In this document: piece after piece, positions 28,196 to 37,592 of the stretch
How the letters are laid out: every line of letters starts with the position of its first letter
Position numbering within the stretch: the first letter of the stretch is position 1
From: PALSA-188 sp050746185
Lineage (GTDB): Bacteria; Acidobacteriota; Terriglobia; Terriglobales; Acidobacteriaceae
Direction: 5' to 3'
Length of the DNA stretch: 64,000 nucleotides
Assembly: GCA_050746185.1 (NCBI GenBank)
Contig: JBOGLA010000016.1
Span: forward strand, 124,001 to 188,000
The notes under the pieces: model-generated
Seen by the model: only the letters and a program-made list of their open reading frames with translations
Database searches by the model: none
What the model was told of the DNA's origin: nothing
Translations under genes and position numbers: made by a program

Positions 28196-29013
28196 CGGTT
28201 CAAGGCTTGCCTGGACACGCGATGGGCGACAAACTGTTCGATTTGCAAGGCTATGTGGCAATTGTCACGGGAGCAAGCAGGGGCATTGGCCAGCAGATGG
28301 CCAGGGCTCTCGCGACCGCAGGTGCGGACCTGGTATTGACAAGCCGTGATAGAAAACGCCTTGTCTTGTTTGAATCGGAAATCAAGTCGCTTGGTCGTCG
28401 TGTGATCTCGTTGGATCTTGATGTCCGGGATTTCGAGAGCATCACCCAAATGGCGGCGAATGCTGAAGACGTCTTCGGCCATTTAGATATTCTGATAAAC
28501 AATGCGGGATGCAACATACGTAAGCCGGCGCTCGATGTAACTTGGAATGACTGGAACGTGATTCTAGAAACAAACCTGCGTGGAAGTTTCTTCGTCGCCC
28601 AAGAAGTTGCCCGGCGGATGATTGAGCACAGGTATGGCCGTATCATAAACATCGGGTCGGTCACGAGTGTTGCCGGCTTTGCCGGCCTAGCTCCCTATGG
28701 GGCAAGTCGCGGAGGGATCCGACAGTTAACTATGAGTTTAGCGGATGACTGGGGTGGTCACGGCATTACCGTCAATTGTCTGGCTCCCGGCTGGTTTTGC
28801 ACGCAACAAAATCAGTCGCTTTTTGATGATGCGGAATGGGTTGAGTATCTGTGCGACCGCATTCCTTTAAAGAGATCGGGGGAGCCGCAAGACCTGGATG
28901 GAGCAGTCGTATTCCTCGCGTCTGAATGCAGCCGTTATGTCACGGGACAAACGTTGCTCGTGGATGGCGGCGTTTCTACGGGTGCAACTCGCGTTTTGTC
29001 GAGATCCCATTGA
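28192..29013 (+). CDS. Short-chain dehydrogenase/reductase, gluconate-5-dehydrogenase-like
   Basis: A 273-residue SDR. The GTG at 28,192 overlaps the stop of the deacetylase gene; ATG 28,222 is an alternative closer to the conserved start. Motifs: TGASRGIGQQMA, NNAGCNIRKPALDV, catalytic NIGSVTSVAG, YGASRGG where the usual Lys of Tyr-x-x-x-Lys is replaced by Arg, and LVDGG. The NIRKPA phrase after the NNAG motif is characteristic of the gluconate/2-deoxygluconate dehydrogenase group. The Arg replacement should reduce or change catalysis, so activity needs checking. It is the last gene of the operon that begins at 18,287. Confidence 0.82.
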   Translation: MTVQGLPGHAMGDKLFDLQGYVAIVTGASRGIGQQMARALATAGADLVLTSRDRKRLVLFESEIKSLGRRVISLDLDVRDFESITQMAANAEDVFGHLDILINNAGCNIRKPALDVTWNDWNVILETNLRGSFFVAQEVARRMIEHRYGRIINIGSVTSVAGFAGLAPYGASRGGIRQLTMSLADDWGGHGITVNCLAPGWFCTQQNQSLFDDAEWVEYLCDRIPLKRSGEPQDLDGAVVFLASECSRYVTGQTLLVDGGVSTGATRVLSRSH

Positions 29014-29058
29014 CTAATCTGAAGTTTGCAATTGCAGGTTGTGTGGATTGTGAGAACG

Positions 29059-30051
29059 TTAGTCCAATACTTCAGGATTGAGAATGTTCGGCGGTCGGCG
29101 ACAGGCGAATGCCGCGAGCAAATTTTCTGCGGCCAGTGAAGCCATTCGGAGCCGTGTCTCTATTGTCGCGCTTGCAATGTGCGGCGCGATCAGGACATTT
29201 TTCATTTCAATCAGGGCAGGGTGGATTCGGGGCTCGTTCTCGAAGACGTCGAGGCCGGCACCCGCCAGCCGCCCCGTCCTAAGGGCCTCGACGAGCGCTT
29301 CCTCATCAATAATCTTCCCGCGAGCCGTGTTAATCACGAAGGCCGTTGGCTTCATCCCTGCTAGTTCGGCCTCGCCGATGGCGCGGTTGCTCTCAACATT
29401 CAAAGGAGAATGCAGGCTTAGAAAATCAGACTCGCGAAGAAGAGTCAGGAGATCAACAAATTCCGCTCCAGTTTCGGCTTCCACCGGGGAGGCGAGCCGG
29501 TGTCGCGCGTGGTAGAGAATACGCATCGAGAACCCACGTCCTCTACGCGCCATAGCTTGTCCAATTCGCCCAAAGCCATAGAGGCCAAGCGTTTTCCCGC
29601 AAAGTTCCGATCCCCAGAGCAGATTCCACAAGCCATACTTCCAGTGCCCCTCGCGAACGTAACGGTCCGCGTGAATGATATGGCGGCTGATGGCGAGCAA
29701 CAATGCAAAGGCAAAATCCGCAGTAGATTCCGTTAGTACATCCGGAGTGTTGCTTACCGCAATCCGTCGTCTAGTGCACGCGGCCACGTCAATCGTGTCA
29801 TAACCCGCGCCGATGTTGGCAATGATGCGCAATTTCGACGCACGTCTGAGCAGATCCTCATTGACATTTCCACCCACCGACATCAACCCATCTACTTCTG
29901 CTATAGCTTCGGCGAATGTGGCGGTATCGATCGGAGCATCTTCCTGATGTACCGTGACATCGCAGAATTGCGCGATATGTTCGATCACAGCTCTTTGGAT
30001 GGGGCGCGCGATAAATACCCTCGGTGCCACGATAGTACCTTTTGATTCCAC
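29059..30051 (-). CDS. D-isomer-specific 2-hydroxyacid dehydrogenase
   Basis: A 330-residue NAD(P)-dependent D-2-hydroxyacid dehydrogenase, glyoxylate/hydroxypyruvate-reductase type. The nucleotide motif is LYGFGRIGQAMARR; the catalytic Arg is in NTARGKIIDEEAL, the Glu in FENEPRIHP and the His in APHIASAT. It would reduce a 2-keto acid (glyoxylate, hydroxypyruvate or 2-ketogluconate) in the cytoplasm. Encoded alone on the minus strand, convergent to the SDR gene before it and divergent from the ceramidase-like gene. Confidence 0.9.
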   Translation of the reverse strand: MESKGTIVAPRVFIARPIQRAVIEHIAQFCDVTVHQEDAPIDTATFAEAIAEVDGLMSVGGNVNEDLLRRASKLRIIANIGAGYDTIDVAACTRRRIAVSNTPDVLTESTADFAFALLLAISRHIIHADRYVREGHWKYGLWNLLWGSELCGKTLGLYGFGRIGQAMARRGRGFSMRILYHARHRLASPVEAETGAEFVDLLTLLRESDFLSLHSPLNVESNRAIGEAELAGMKPTAFVINTARGKIIDEEALVEALRTGRLAGAGLDVFENEPRIHPALIEMKNVLIAPHIASATIETRLRMASLAAENLLAAFACRRPPNILNPEVLD

Positions 30052-30178
30052 GATAAGGGGCTTAAAGCCGCAATTAATTTATCATATTTAGTTCACAAAC
30101 GCCGTTATTGCGCGTACAATTCGGCAGTGAAACTGCATAGTTAATTCTATAATGAAGTAAATAGCGGAGACTTTTGAA
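30052..30178. promoter_or_regulatory. Divergent promoter region
   Basis: A 127-base AT-rich gap between divergent genes. A consensus-like -10 hexamer TATAAT lies at 30,148-30,153, ahead of the TTG start at 30,179. A perfect inverted repeat GCAGT-GAA-ACTGC at 30,124-30,136 sits where the -35 box would be. The element at 30,141-30,163 resembles 18,150-18,172. These are positional inferences. Confidence 0.45.
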
Positions 30179-31564
30179 TTGGCCAAGCTTCGAGCAGGGG
30201 TCGGACGAGCCGACATAACCCCTTCCCCCGGCACACCTCAAGGTGGGTGGGGAGCACAGACACACCAGCGTGGCGACGGAGCCGATATGCCATTCTATGC
30301 CACTGCACTAGCGCTCACCGACGATCACGATGTGATTCTGATAGTAGAGGCAGATGCGATCGGCTTCGATTTGGAATGGACAAACAAAATCATAGATGCA
30401 ATTCAAGGGCAGACCAGGATTTCTCGCGACCGTATACGTTTCTCGTGTTCCCATACCCATTCGGGCCCGAACACTTTCAGGTTGGCGACCGTTAGCGAAG
30501 GACTGGAAATGATTCTCAGTTACTTGCAAAGCTTACCTGAGCGCATCGCAGGTGCGGCCTGGCAAGCTCAAAAGAACCTGAAACAGGTGAGGCTCGCTGC
30601 TGGAACTGGATCATGCGATATCAATGTGAACCGACGCTACTGTACCGCGGAGGGAATTCGCGTCTCTGGCCGCAATTGGGAGGGCCCCGTGGACCCAACG
30701 GTGAGAGTGGTCCGCTTTGACGACCTGGAAGAAACACCGCTGGCTGTAATCGTTCACTATGCCTGCCATCCGACAATCATGGCTTGGGAAAATCGGTGGT
30801 TTACTCCCGATTATCCAGGTGTCATGCGGAGGGTGGTCGAGCAGCAATTGGGAGGCATCTGTCTCTTCTTCCAGGGCGCAGCCGGCGACATTGGTCCGCG
30901 GGTGGGTTACACCGGCGACCTACGAGTGTACCAAAGAATGGGCGCCATTCTCGGCCTGGAAGCGTCGAAGGTAGCTCTCAACTTGAATACTTTGCCACGG
31001 CGCGAAAGGTTTCTTGGCGTTCTACAATCCGGCGCTCCTCTTGCTCAGTATGCGGATGAGGCGCAGGAACCGGAATCTGCTGTGTTGAGCGCACGACACC
31101 GCAATATTTCATTACCTCTGAGAAAATTACGCCCTCTCATTGTAGCGGAATCAGAGGCAGTGAAGAGCCGGGAGGAACTAATGCGCGCGCGTTTGGAAGG
31201 CAGTGTGGAAGAAATTCGAGCCGCAACCGCTCGCTTCACGCAAGCTAGGTGGTACGCCGATATGGTAAGGCAGTATGCGGGCAAATGCGACGTCGATTGG
31301 GAGATCCAATGCATCCGCGTTGGTCCGGTGGTGTTTGTCTCTTCGCGGGGTGAGCCGTTTAGCGAAACCTCCAAGCAAATTGTTGAGGGTTCGCCGTTTC
31401 GACATACCCTGTTTTCGGGGTACTCAAATGGCGCCTTTGGCTACATACCTACAAAAAAGGCGTTCGAAGAAGGTGGCTATGAGATTGATGCGTCACCTTT
31501 CGCTTCCGGTGCCGCCGAAATGCTGGCTTATGAAAGTTTGCGGATGTTGGGAGAAATCGCTTGA
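30179..31564 (+). CDS. Neutral/alkaline ceramidase N-terminal domain-like protein
   Basis: A 461-residue protein starting at TTG 30,179. It has the ceramidase-type N-terminal pattern: LRAGVGRADITPSPGTPQGGWG, then FSCSHTHSGPNTF (metal ligands), HYACHPTI, and FFQGAAGDIGPRVG. It lacks the C-terminal immunoglobulin-like domain of true neutral ceramidases and has no signal peptide, so it is unlikely to act on sphingolipids. Such short proteins recur in carbohydrate loci of acidobacteria and planctomycetes and may hydrolyse an amide or ester on a sugar. It begins the plus-strand operon to 38,357. Confidence 0.72.
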   Translation: MAKLRAGVGRADITPSPGTPQGGWGAQTHQRGDGADMPFYATALALTDDHDVILIVEADAIGFDLEWTNKIIDAIQGQTRISRDRIRFSCSHTHSGPNTFRLATVSEGLEMILSYLQSLPERIAGAAWQAQKNLKQVRLAAGTGSCDINVNRRYCTAEGIRVSGRNWEGPVDPTVRVVRFDDLEETPLAVIVHYACHPTIMAWENRWFTPDYPGVMRRVVEQQLGGICLFFQGAAGDIGPRVGYTGDLRVYQRMGAILGLEASKVALNLNTLPRRERFLGVLQSGAPLAQYADEAQEPESAVLSARHRNISLPLRKLRPLIVAESEAVKSREELMRARLEGSVEEIRAATARFTQARWYADMVRQYAGKCDVDWEIQCIRVGPVVFVSSRGEPFSETSKQIVEGSPFRHTLFSGYSNGAFGYIPTKKAFEEGGYEIDASPFASGAAEMLAYESLRMLGEIA

Positions 31565-31642
31565 GTACAATTTGTTGCCGTCTGGTCCGGCTACTTCAAG
31601 GAAAAAGACCTAATCAAAATTATCGTTTTTTCGGAATGGAAT

Positions 31643-33013
31643 ATGAAAATGCATAGTGTTTCCCCGACGTCAAAGGAATCGGTTCGACCCGTTAAGTGGC
31701 CGCAGGACAAATCGAAACAAATATTCGAGCACAACCGAAAGTATATTCCTGGAGGTGTGATGTCATTACCTCGCAGGGTGGAACCGGAGCTGGCCTTCGA
31801 GCGCGCCGACGGTGCTTATCTATGGGACGCTGACGGGAAACAGTATCTCGATTACCATGCCGCATTTGCTCCAGCGATTCTTGGCCACAATGACCGTCAT
31901 GTAAATGCGTCTGTCACTGAGACTCTGAAGCGCGGCGTCGCATTATGTGGCAGCGGAACTAACACACTAGAAGGCAGGCTCGCGGAACTGATGTGCACCC
32001 ATATGCCGGCATGCGAACTGGCGCAGATTCTGAACACCGGCACCGAGGCCACGATGGCAGCCATTCGATTGGCACGCGGTTACACAGGCCGAGACCATGT
32101 TGTGGTAATGCAAGGAGGATTCAACGGCTCTCACAATGATGTCGCCTGTAATGTTCTCACCCCATTGCAAATAATCGGTCCCCGGGTTTCCCCAGGTGAA
32201 TACAAATACATTCCTTTGGGTTCCGGTGTCCCATTGGCTCATCAACAATTGGTTCACATAGTGAATTTCAACGACCTGGATTCAGTGCGTTACGTCTGCG
32301 AGAGATATCCGATTTCGGCTTTGATTACAGAACCAATTCTTCAGAACATCGGAATCGTCAAACCGCAACCTGGTTATCTGCAGGGTTTGCGCGACTTGGC
32401 TGATAAGTATGGATTCGTTTTGATTTTTGACGAGGTGAAGACCGGGTTTCGATATGCGATTGGCGGGTATAGCCAGATCGGAAAAGTACTCCCTGACTTA
32501 GCTGTGTATGCCAAGGCAATGGCCAATGGCTACCCAATTTCTGCGCTGGTCGGAAAAAGAGAACTGATGCAATTGATAGCTGATCCCGATCCGGCGAAAC
32601 GGCCTTTCGTCGCTGGCACGTACAACGGGCACCCATTATCCGTAGCGGCTGCCATTGCGACGATCGAAAGGCTGTTGGAAGGAAATGGTGAGGTATATCG
32701 TCGATTGGAGCAGCTCGGGCAAAAGGCGCAACAGGGTATTGAGTCCATCCTTCGCTCTCATGGAATTACTGGCGTGGTGGCGAGACAGGCTTCCGCGTTC
32801 TGCATCTATTTTATGGATCACGAACCTCGCGACTGGCACGACCTTGCCACCAATCACGATTTTCCCAGAGACATGAGCATGCGTCGCGCCCTGGTTGAGA
32901 AGGGTATCTATTTCTTTCCGATCGAAACGAAGCAGTGTTCCATTTCGGCCGCTCACACCGAGGAAGATATTGACTTCACCCTGCAGGCCTTAGACGACAG
33001 CCTAAAACAGTAG
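31643..33013 (+). CDS. Class III aminotransferase, glutamate-1-semialdehyde-aminomutase-like
   Basis: A 456-residue PLP enzyme. The cofactor region is clear: NTGTEATMAAIRLARGYTGRD near residue 130, the Asp of LIFDEVKTGFR, and the Schiff-base lysine of YAKAMANGYPISALVG. Close relatives are glutamate-1-semialdehyde 2,1-aminomutase and secondary amino-sugar or beta-amino-acid transaminases. Placement next to a hydrolase and an MFS carrier, away from haem genes, argues for catabolism rather than tetrapyrrole synthesis. Substrate unknown. Confidence 0.85.
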   Translation: MKMHSVSPTSKESVRPVKWPQDKSKQIFEHNRKYIPGGVMSLPRRVEPELAFERADGAYLWDADGKQYLDYHAAFAPAILGHNDRHVNASVTETLKRGVALCGSGTNTLEGRLAELMCTHMPACELAQILNTGTEATMAAIRLARGYTGRDHVVVMQGGFNGSHNDVACNVLTPLQIIGPRVSPGEYKYIPLGSGVPLAHQQLVHIVNFNDLDSVRYVCERYPISALITEPILQNIGIVKPQPGYLQGLRDLADKYGFVLIFDEVKTGFRYAIGGYSQIGKVLPDLAVYAKAMANGYPISALVGKRELMQLIADPDPAKRPFVAGTYNGHPLSVAAAIATIERLLEGNGEVYRRLEQLGQKAQQGIESILRSHGITGVVARQASAFCIYFMDHEPRDWHDLATNHDFPRDMSMRRALVEKGIYFFPIETKQCSISAAHTEEDIDFTLQALDDSLKQ

Positions 33014-33073
33014 TTTGCGAAATGCTAAGGCCGGTCACGAGTCAGATGGCTGGTATGCAAATGGCGAGGCTCT

Positions 33074-34309
33074 GTGACGAAAAGCAGGAAGTCCCCTGGA
33101 TTAGACCGAATTTGGAAAAATCCCATATTCTGGTTCGCCGTGGCGTTGGGACTAGCCGATGGCGGCGTCCGTAATTTTGTCCCGGCCACTTTTCCCATCT
33201 TCCATCGTGAAATGGGTGCGTCCCTCGAACAAATGGGGAAAACGCAATTTCTTTTTTACTTGAGCAGCCTGATCTTTGCCGTTGTTGGGGGATCTCTGTT
33301 GGCGAGAGCCGGCCTGAGACGTTCAGCTGTGGTGGCGCTCACTCTAGCGGCTATCAGCCTGCTGCTGATCGGTCATACTCACAACTTCACCTTTGTATTG
33401 CTCGGGACTGGGCTTCTGGGTCTCGCAATAGTCGCATTGGTAGTGATAGTTAGTTCGATAATCAGCCGCCACTTCCAAGCCAGACGCCAGAGCGTTTTTC
33501 TCCTGACTGGCCTCAGTGACGCAGGCGGTTCGATGCTCGGGCCCGCGATCCTGGGCTGGTGGATCGTACACTCGGAACATTGGCACTTGACCTGGCGGTC
33601 TGGGTATTCTGCGGGAGCAGCGGTAATGGGGATCCTTCTTCTCTGGGCCCTCTCTGTTCGTTTCGAAAACCTGGAAGAAGATCGCCCTAGCGCAGATTCA
33701 CGGCTGAGGAATTGGCTAAGCACACGCGAAGTGCTACGAGACTCAGCATTCTATACCGCTGTCATGCTCTGTTTTTGTCACGGGTTGGCGCAGGCGGGCA
33801 TGGTTTCTTTCGTGGGACAACTATATGTGAAAAAGCTGCACGTGGACGCGGCGCACGCCGCCTATCTGCTTAGCATCGAGGCGATCGGAATTTTGGCGGG
33901 CCGGCTAATATTCGGCGCGCTTCTCGCACGCTGGAGGATTGCAGAGCTGGTAGTAATTGCCCTGTGTGCGGCTGCAGAAGCAGCAGCGTTTCTAGCTACA
34001 ACTCTTTCCGTAAACTATGGGGTTGGCGCTGCCATGTTCCTGGTGGGCGGGTTCTTTATGTCAGCGATTGGACCGTCGCTAAATTCCTACCTTGGAGGAC
34101 GACTACTTAATCGCGTGGCTACAGCATTTGCCCTCTTCGCGGGCTTGGGCAACGTTGGTGCGGCGGTGGGTCCTTACTTGATCGGAATTGTTGGAACGGG
34201 CTTCGGGATAGAGCGGGGAATTCTATTCGCTCCATTATTTGCGGCATTGCTCAGCGCGACAGCTTTGGTTCGACATTTTCGCGAGAAACAACTCTCGTTT
34301 GTTATCTGA
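33074..34309 (+). CDS. MFS transporter
   Basis: A 411-residue protein from GTG 33,074 with about twelve hydrophobic helices, including LADGGVRNFVPATFPIFHREMG at the first helix and GVGAAMFLVGGFFMSAIGPSLNSYLGG. The family-wide loop motif after helix 2 is degenerate (ARAGLRRSAV). It resembles fucose/sugar:proton or oxalate/formate-type carriers but no substrate can be given. It lies between an aminotransferase and a metallo-beta-lactamase-fold gene in the operon. Confidence 0.8.
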   Translation: MTKSRKSPGLDRIWKNPIFWFAVALGLADGGVRNFVPATFPIFHREMGASLEQMGKTQFLFYLSSLIFAVVGGSLLARAGLRRSAVVALTLAAISLLLIGHTHNFTFVLLGTGLLGLAIVALVVIVSSIISRHFQARRQSVFLLTGLSDAGGSMLGPAILGWWIVHSEHWHLTWRSGYSAGAAVMGILLLWALSVRFENLEEDRPSADSRLRNWLSTREVLRDSAFYTAVMLCFCHGLAQAGMVSFVGQLYVKKLHVDAAHAAYLLSIEAIGILAGRLIFGALLARWRIAELVVIALCAAAEAAAFLATTLSVNYGVGAAMFLVGGFFMSAIGPSLNSYLGGRLLNRVATAFALFAGLGNVGAAVGPYLIGIVGTGFGIERGILFAPLFAALLSATALVRHFREKQLSFVI

Positions 34310-34341
34310 GTTGAAGGTGTTACGCATTCTGGAGATCAGAT

Positions 34342-35388
34342 TTGAAAATGGCCAGGGACTCAGTCAGGCTGCGCATCTTGCTACTCGTCGTAATTTGCAT
34401 GTATCTGGGCTCACCAGAGCGGTTGACTGCCAAGCCATCAAGACTTCAGATTTTCGCCATCGATGTGGAGGGTGGACAAGCTACGCTAATCGTTAGTCCA
34501 TCTGGGAAGTCGCTATTGATTGATGCCGGCTGGCTGAGTGTTGATCACCGCGATGCTGACCGAATCGTAGCGGCCGCCAGATCTGCCCGCATCAACAAGA
34601 TCGACTATCTACTCATTACGCATTACCACAGAGACCATGTGGGCGGTGTACCGCTTCTTGCCGAACGAATTCACATTGGCACTTTTATAGATCATGGACC
34701 AAATGTGCAGACTTGGGATACCCCGGGTCAAGACTACGCAGCGTATCTGAAGGTCATTAAGGGCAGTCGCCATATCATTGCCAAGCCAGGTTACAGCATC
34801 CCTATAAGGGGACTCAAAGTTCAAGTGATCAGCTCAGCGGGGATGGTTATTACACAACCTCTCACTGGTGCCGGGCAGTTAAACAAGTATTGCGGATCTG
34901 ATCCAGCTCCACCAAATGACCCTGGGGAAAATGCACAGTCGCTCGGCACGTTGATCACCTACGGCAAGTTTCGCTTCCTTGACCTAGGGGACCTCACGCA
35001 AAAGAAGGAGCTGGCGATCTTCTGTCCACAGAATCTGTTGGGAAATATCGATCTATTCTTGGTTTCTCACCATGGTCTCGCAGAGTCGAATTCCAAGGCG
35101 ATGGTTTGGACAATTCGTCCTCGAGTGGCGATTCTGGATAATGGTGCACATAAGGGCGCCAACCCGATTGCATGGCAAATTGTCCGTGACTCTCCCGGCT
35201 TACAGGGGTTTTGGCAATTACACTACGCGATTGACGCCGGTAAGGAGCACAATGTGCCGGAAGAGTTCATTGCTAACCTGGAAGAAGGAACCGATCGTGG
35301 GAACTACATTAAAGTACTTGCACAACCGGATGGCAGTTTTACGGTCACTAATACTCGAAACAATCTAACCAAGCTTTACACAAATTAA
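34342..35388 (+). CDS. Exported metallo-beta-lactamase-fold hydrolase
   Basis: A 348-residue protein with a signal peptide (LRILLLVVICMYLGSPERLTA) read from TTG 34,342 or ATG 34,348. The zinc motif is THYHRDHVGG, and a second His pair is in VSHHGLAES. The layout, DVEGGQATLIVSPSGKSLLIDAGW then HxHxDH, matches the ComEC C-terminal-like stand-alone hydrolase group, which contains lactonases, phosphodiesterases and sulfatase-like enzymes. The role may be extracytoplasmic lactone or ester cleavage; no direct evidence for the substrate. Confidence 0.8.
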   Translation: MKMARDSVRLRILLLVVICMYLGSPERLTAKPSRLQIFAIDVEGGQATLIVSPSGKSLLIDAGWLSVDHRDADRIVAAARSARINKIDYLLITHYHRDHVGGVPLLAERIHIGTFIDHGPNVQTWDTPGQDYAAYLKVIKGSRHIIAKPGYSIPIRGLKVQVISSAGMVITQPLTGAGQLNKYCGSDPAPPNDPGENAQSLGTLITYGKFRFLDLGDLTQKKELAIFCPQNLLGNIDLFLVSHHGLAESNSKAMVWTIRPRVAILDNGAHKGANPIAWQIVRDSPGLQGFWQLHYAIDAGKEHNVPEEFIANLEEGTDRGNYIKVLAQPDGSFTVTNTRNNLTKLYTN

Positions 35389-35428
35389 CTATCGAGCACT
35401 TGCCGATGCACTATCCACTACGCAGGAT

Positions 35429-36637
35429 ATGAAACAGACTTGGCGATGGTTTGGGGAGCAAGATCCGGTTTCGTTGGATCACATTAAGCAGGCCAGCGCG
35501 ACAGCCGTCGTCACGGCTTTGCACCATCTATATCGCGGGGAGGCTTGGCCCCTGCAGGAAGTCTTGAAGCGCAAAGCCGAGGTCGAAGCGGCGGGCCTGA
35601 CCTGGCCCGTGGTAGAGAGCATACCGATTCATAATTCCATCAAGCTGCGGAGCGGGCCTTATCGCCAGTTCATTGACGCATGGAAGGATTCGCTGGTTGC
35701 TCTCGCGAAAGCCGGGCTTAAAATCGTTTGCTACCACTTCATGCCGGTGCTGGATTGGACTCGAACAGATTTGAGGTGGCGCTTACCCAGCACCGGATAC
35801 GCTCTGCGTTTTGACACAACCGATTTCGCTGCATACGACCTTTTTATACTACGACGTAGAAATGCAGAAGCCGGTTACTCTATTGAACAGACTAATGCCG
35901 CGCGCCTCCGTTTTGAAGCAATGCCAGAAAAACGCCAGATCGACCTGGAACAGACAATTATTGCCGGTCTCCCCGGTGCCGAAAGCTCGTACCACCGCGA
36001 AGATATCCGCTCACTCATAACAGAATACGAAGGAATCACGCATGCCGATTTACGTGGCAATCTAATCTCCTTCTTGAGAGACGTAACGCCTACAGCGGAA
36101 GAGCTTGGCGTTCTCCTTGCTCTTCATCCTGACGATCCGCCTCGGCCCCTTTTCGGGTTACCGCGCGTGGTTTCTACGGCAGGTGACGCACGCGCGATTC
36201 TCGCCGGGTGTGACGTCCCGGCGAACGGCTTAACCTTTTGTGTGGGGTCGTATGGGGCCAGGCCCGACAACGACCTTTTAGCGATGATCGAGGAATTCGC
36301 ATCGCGCGTTCACTTTGTGCATCTCCGGCAAGTGACTCGTGAGCCTGACGGCTCCTTCTACGAGGCTGAGCACCTCGGCGGGAGTTCCGACATGGTCGGG
36401 GTTATTCGAGCTCTGATGATTGAAGAGAAACGCCGGCAGAATCAAGGCTGGGTGGATGAAATACCAATGCGACCGGACCATGGCCACTTACTAGCGGATG
36501 ACGTGGGCAAAAAAGTTAACCCGGGATACTCGTTTGTCGGACGGCTAAAAGGACTTGCTGAAATACGCGGAGTCATGGAGGGATTAAAATATGCCACTTC
36601 GGACGTCGCGATTTCTCTTGACGGTAGAGATGATTGA
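35429..36637 (+). CDS. uxuA: Mannonate dehydratase
   Basis: A 402-residue protein recognisable as UxuA from its N-terminus (MKQTWRWFGEQDPVSLDHIKQ-like start), the segment VVESIPIHNSIKLRSG, KIVCYHFMPVLDWTRTDL, and the metal-binding C-terminal half with MRPDHGHLL and GYSFVGRLKGLAEIRG. It dehydrates D-mannonate to 2-keto-3-deoxy-D-gluconate in the glucuronate branch, in the cytoplasm. The length agrees with the family (about 390-400). A lactonase gene starts four bases after its stop and a keto-deoxy-acid aldolase follows. Confidence 0.92.
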   Translation: MKQTWRWFGEQDPVSLDHIKQASATAVVTALHHLYRGEAWPLQEVLKRKAEVEAAGLTWPVVESIPIHNSIKLRSGPYRQFIDAWKDSLVALAKAGLKIVCYHFMPVLDWTRTDLRWRLPSTGYALRFDTTDFAAYDLFILRRRNAEAGYSIEQTNAARLRFEAMPEKRQIDLEQTIIAGLPGAESSYHREDIRSLITEYEGITHADLRGNLISFLRDVTPTAEELGVLLALHPDDPPRPLFGLPRVVSTAGDARAILAGCDVPANGLTFCVGSYGARPDNDLLAMIEEFASRVHFVHLRQVTREPDGSFYEAEHLGGSSDMVGVIRALMIEEKRRQNQGWVDEIPMRPDHGHLLADDVGKKVNPGYSFVGRLKGLAEIRGVMEGLKYATSDVAISLDGRDD

Positions 36638-36640
36638 CAT

Positions 36641-37537
36641 ATGAATTCTGAACCTACTTGTGTCGCTCCCACCGGAGATCGCTGTGGAGAAGGTGCCGTT
36701 TGGCACGCCGTCCACGCGGCTATTTACTGGACAGATATTAACCGCTTTTTGATCCATCGCTTTACCCCCGCCGATCAATCTGTGCGGAGTTGGTTTTTTG
36801 ATGAGCCCGTGACAGCTCTTACGCTAACCGACCGGGATGATGTGCTCACGGTAGTCCTCGGGTCAAGCGTCATCTTGTGGGAGCCGGCTTCCGACATCCG
36901 ACACGACAGCCGCTTTCAATTAGAAGGTTGGCCGAAAGTTCGATTCAATGATGGGCGCGCTGATTCTCGCGGCTCCTTGTGGTTAGGATCGATGCGAAAC
37001 AATGTGAATGCAGACGGCTCGACAGGCGAGGCTGGTGGCAAGGATGGTGTTCTGTATCGGTTGGATCCGAATGGTCGAGTAACAATTTTCCGCAGGGATA
37101 TTGGGATTTCCAACACCATGGCGTGGAGTCCGGACGGCCGCCGCTTCTATTTCGCTGACACGCTCGCAAACACGGTTTGGGCCTATAACTATGACTCATC
37201 TACGGGGAATATTAGCGATGAGACCCCTTTCCTTCAGGACTTCACACGCGGTCTACCGGATGGATCGACAGTGGACGCAGAAGGTTATCTTTGGAATTGC
37301 CGTTTCTTCGGCGGGTGCATTGTGCGAGTTGCACCAGACGGGAAAATTGATCGCGTTGTCGAAATGCCTGTCAAAAACGTCACCACCTGCACTTTTGGCG
37401 GGAAGGACCGAAAAACACTCTACGTCACTAGCGCGGCCTCGCAAGCACCTTCAAGCGACCGCTTGGCTGGGGGATTGTACTCCCTCAATACAGAAGTCGG
37501 GGGACAGCCCGAAAATCCATTTCGCGTATTTGGATGA
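36641..37537 (+). CDS. SMP-30/gluconolactonase-family lactonase
   Basis: A 298-residue protein of the SMP-30/gluconolactonase/LRE family: GEGAVWHAVHAAIYWTDI, the substrate/metal region RFNDGRADSRGSLWLGSM, ISNTMAWSPDGRRFYFADT and LPDGSTVDAEGYLWNC. These contain the Glu, Asn and Asp that bind the divalent metal in characterised members. It should open an aldonolactone to the acid that the neighbouring dehydratase uses. It is much closer to the canonical regucalcin/gluconolactonase group than the protein at 181-1,122. Confidence 0.9.
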   Translation: MNSEPTCVAPTGDRCGEGAVWHAVHAAIYWTDINRFLIHRFTPADQSVRSWFFDEPVTALTLTDRDDVLTVVLGSSVILWEPASDIRHDSRFQLEGWPKVRFNDGRADSRGSLWLGSMRNNVNADGSTGEAGGKDGVLYRLDPNGRVTIFRRDIGISNTMAWSPDGRRFYFADTLANTVWAYNYDSSTGNISDETPFLQDFTRGLPDGSTVDAEGYLWNCRFFGGCIVRVAPDGKIDRVVEMPVKNVTTCTFGGKDRKTLYVTSAASQAPSSDRLAGGLYSLNTEVGGQPENPFRVFG

Positions 37538-37592
37538 AAAAATGAATTGACAGTTTTATGCACAGATAAAACCAGCTCCTGAATAGGGCAAT

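Noticed and set aside
30179..31564. True neutral ceramidase
   Set aside because: C-terminal immunoglobulin-like domain and signal peptide are missing.
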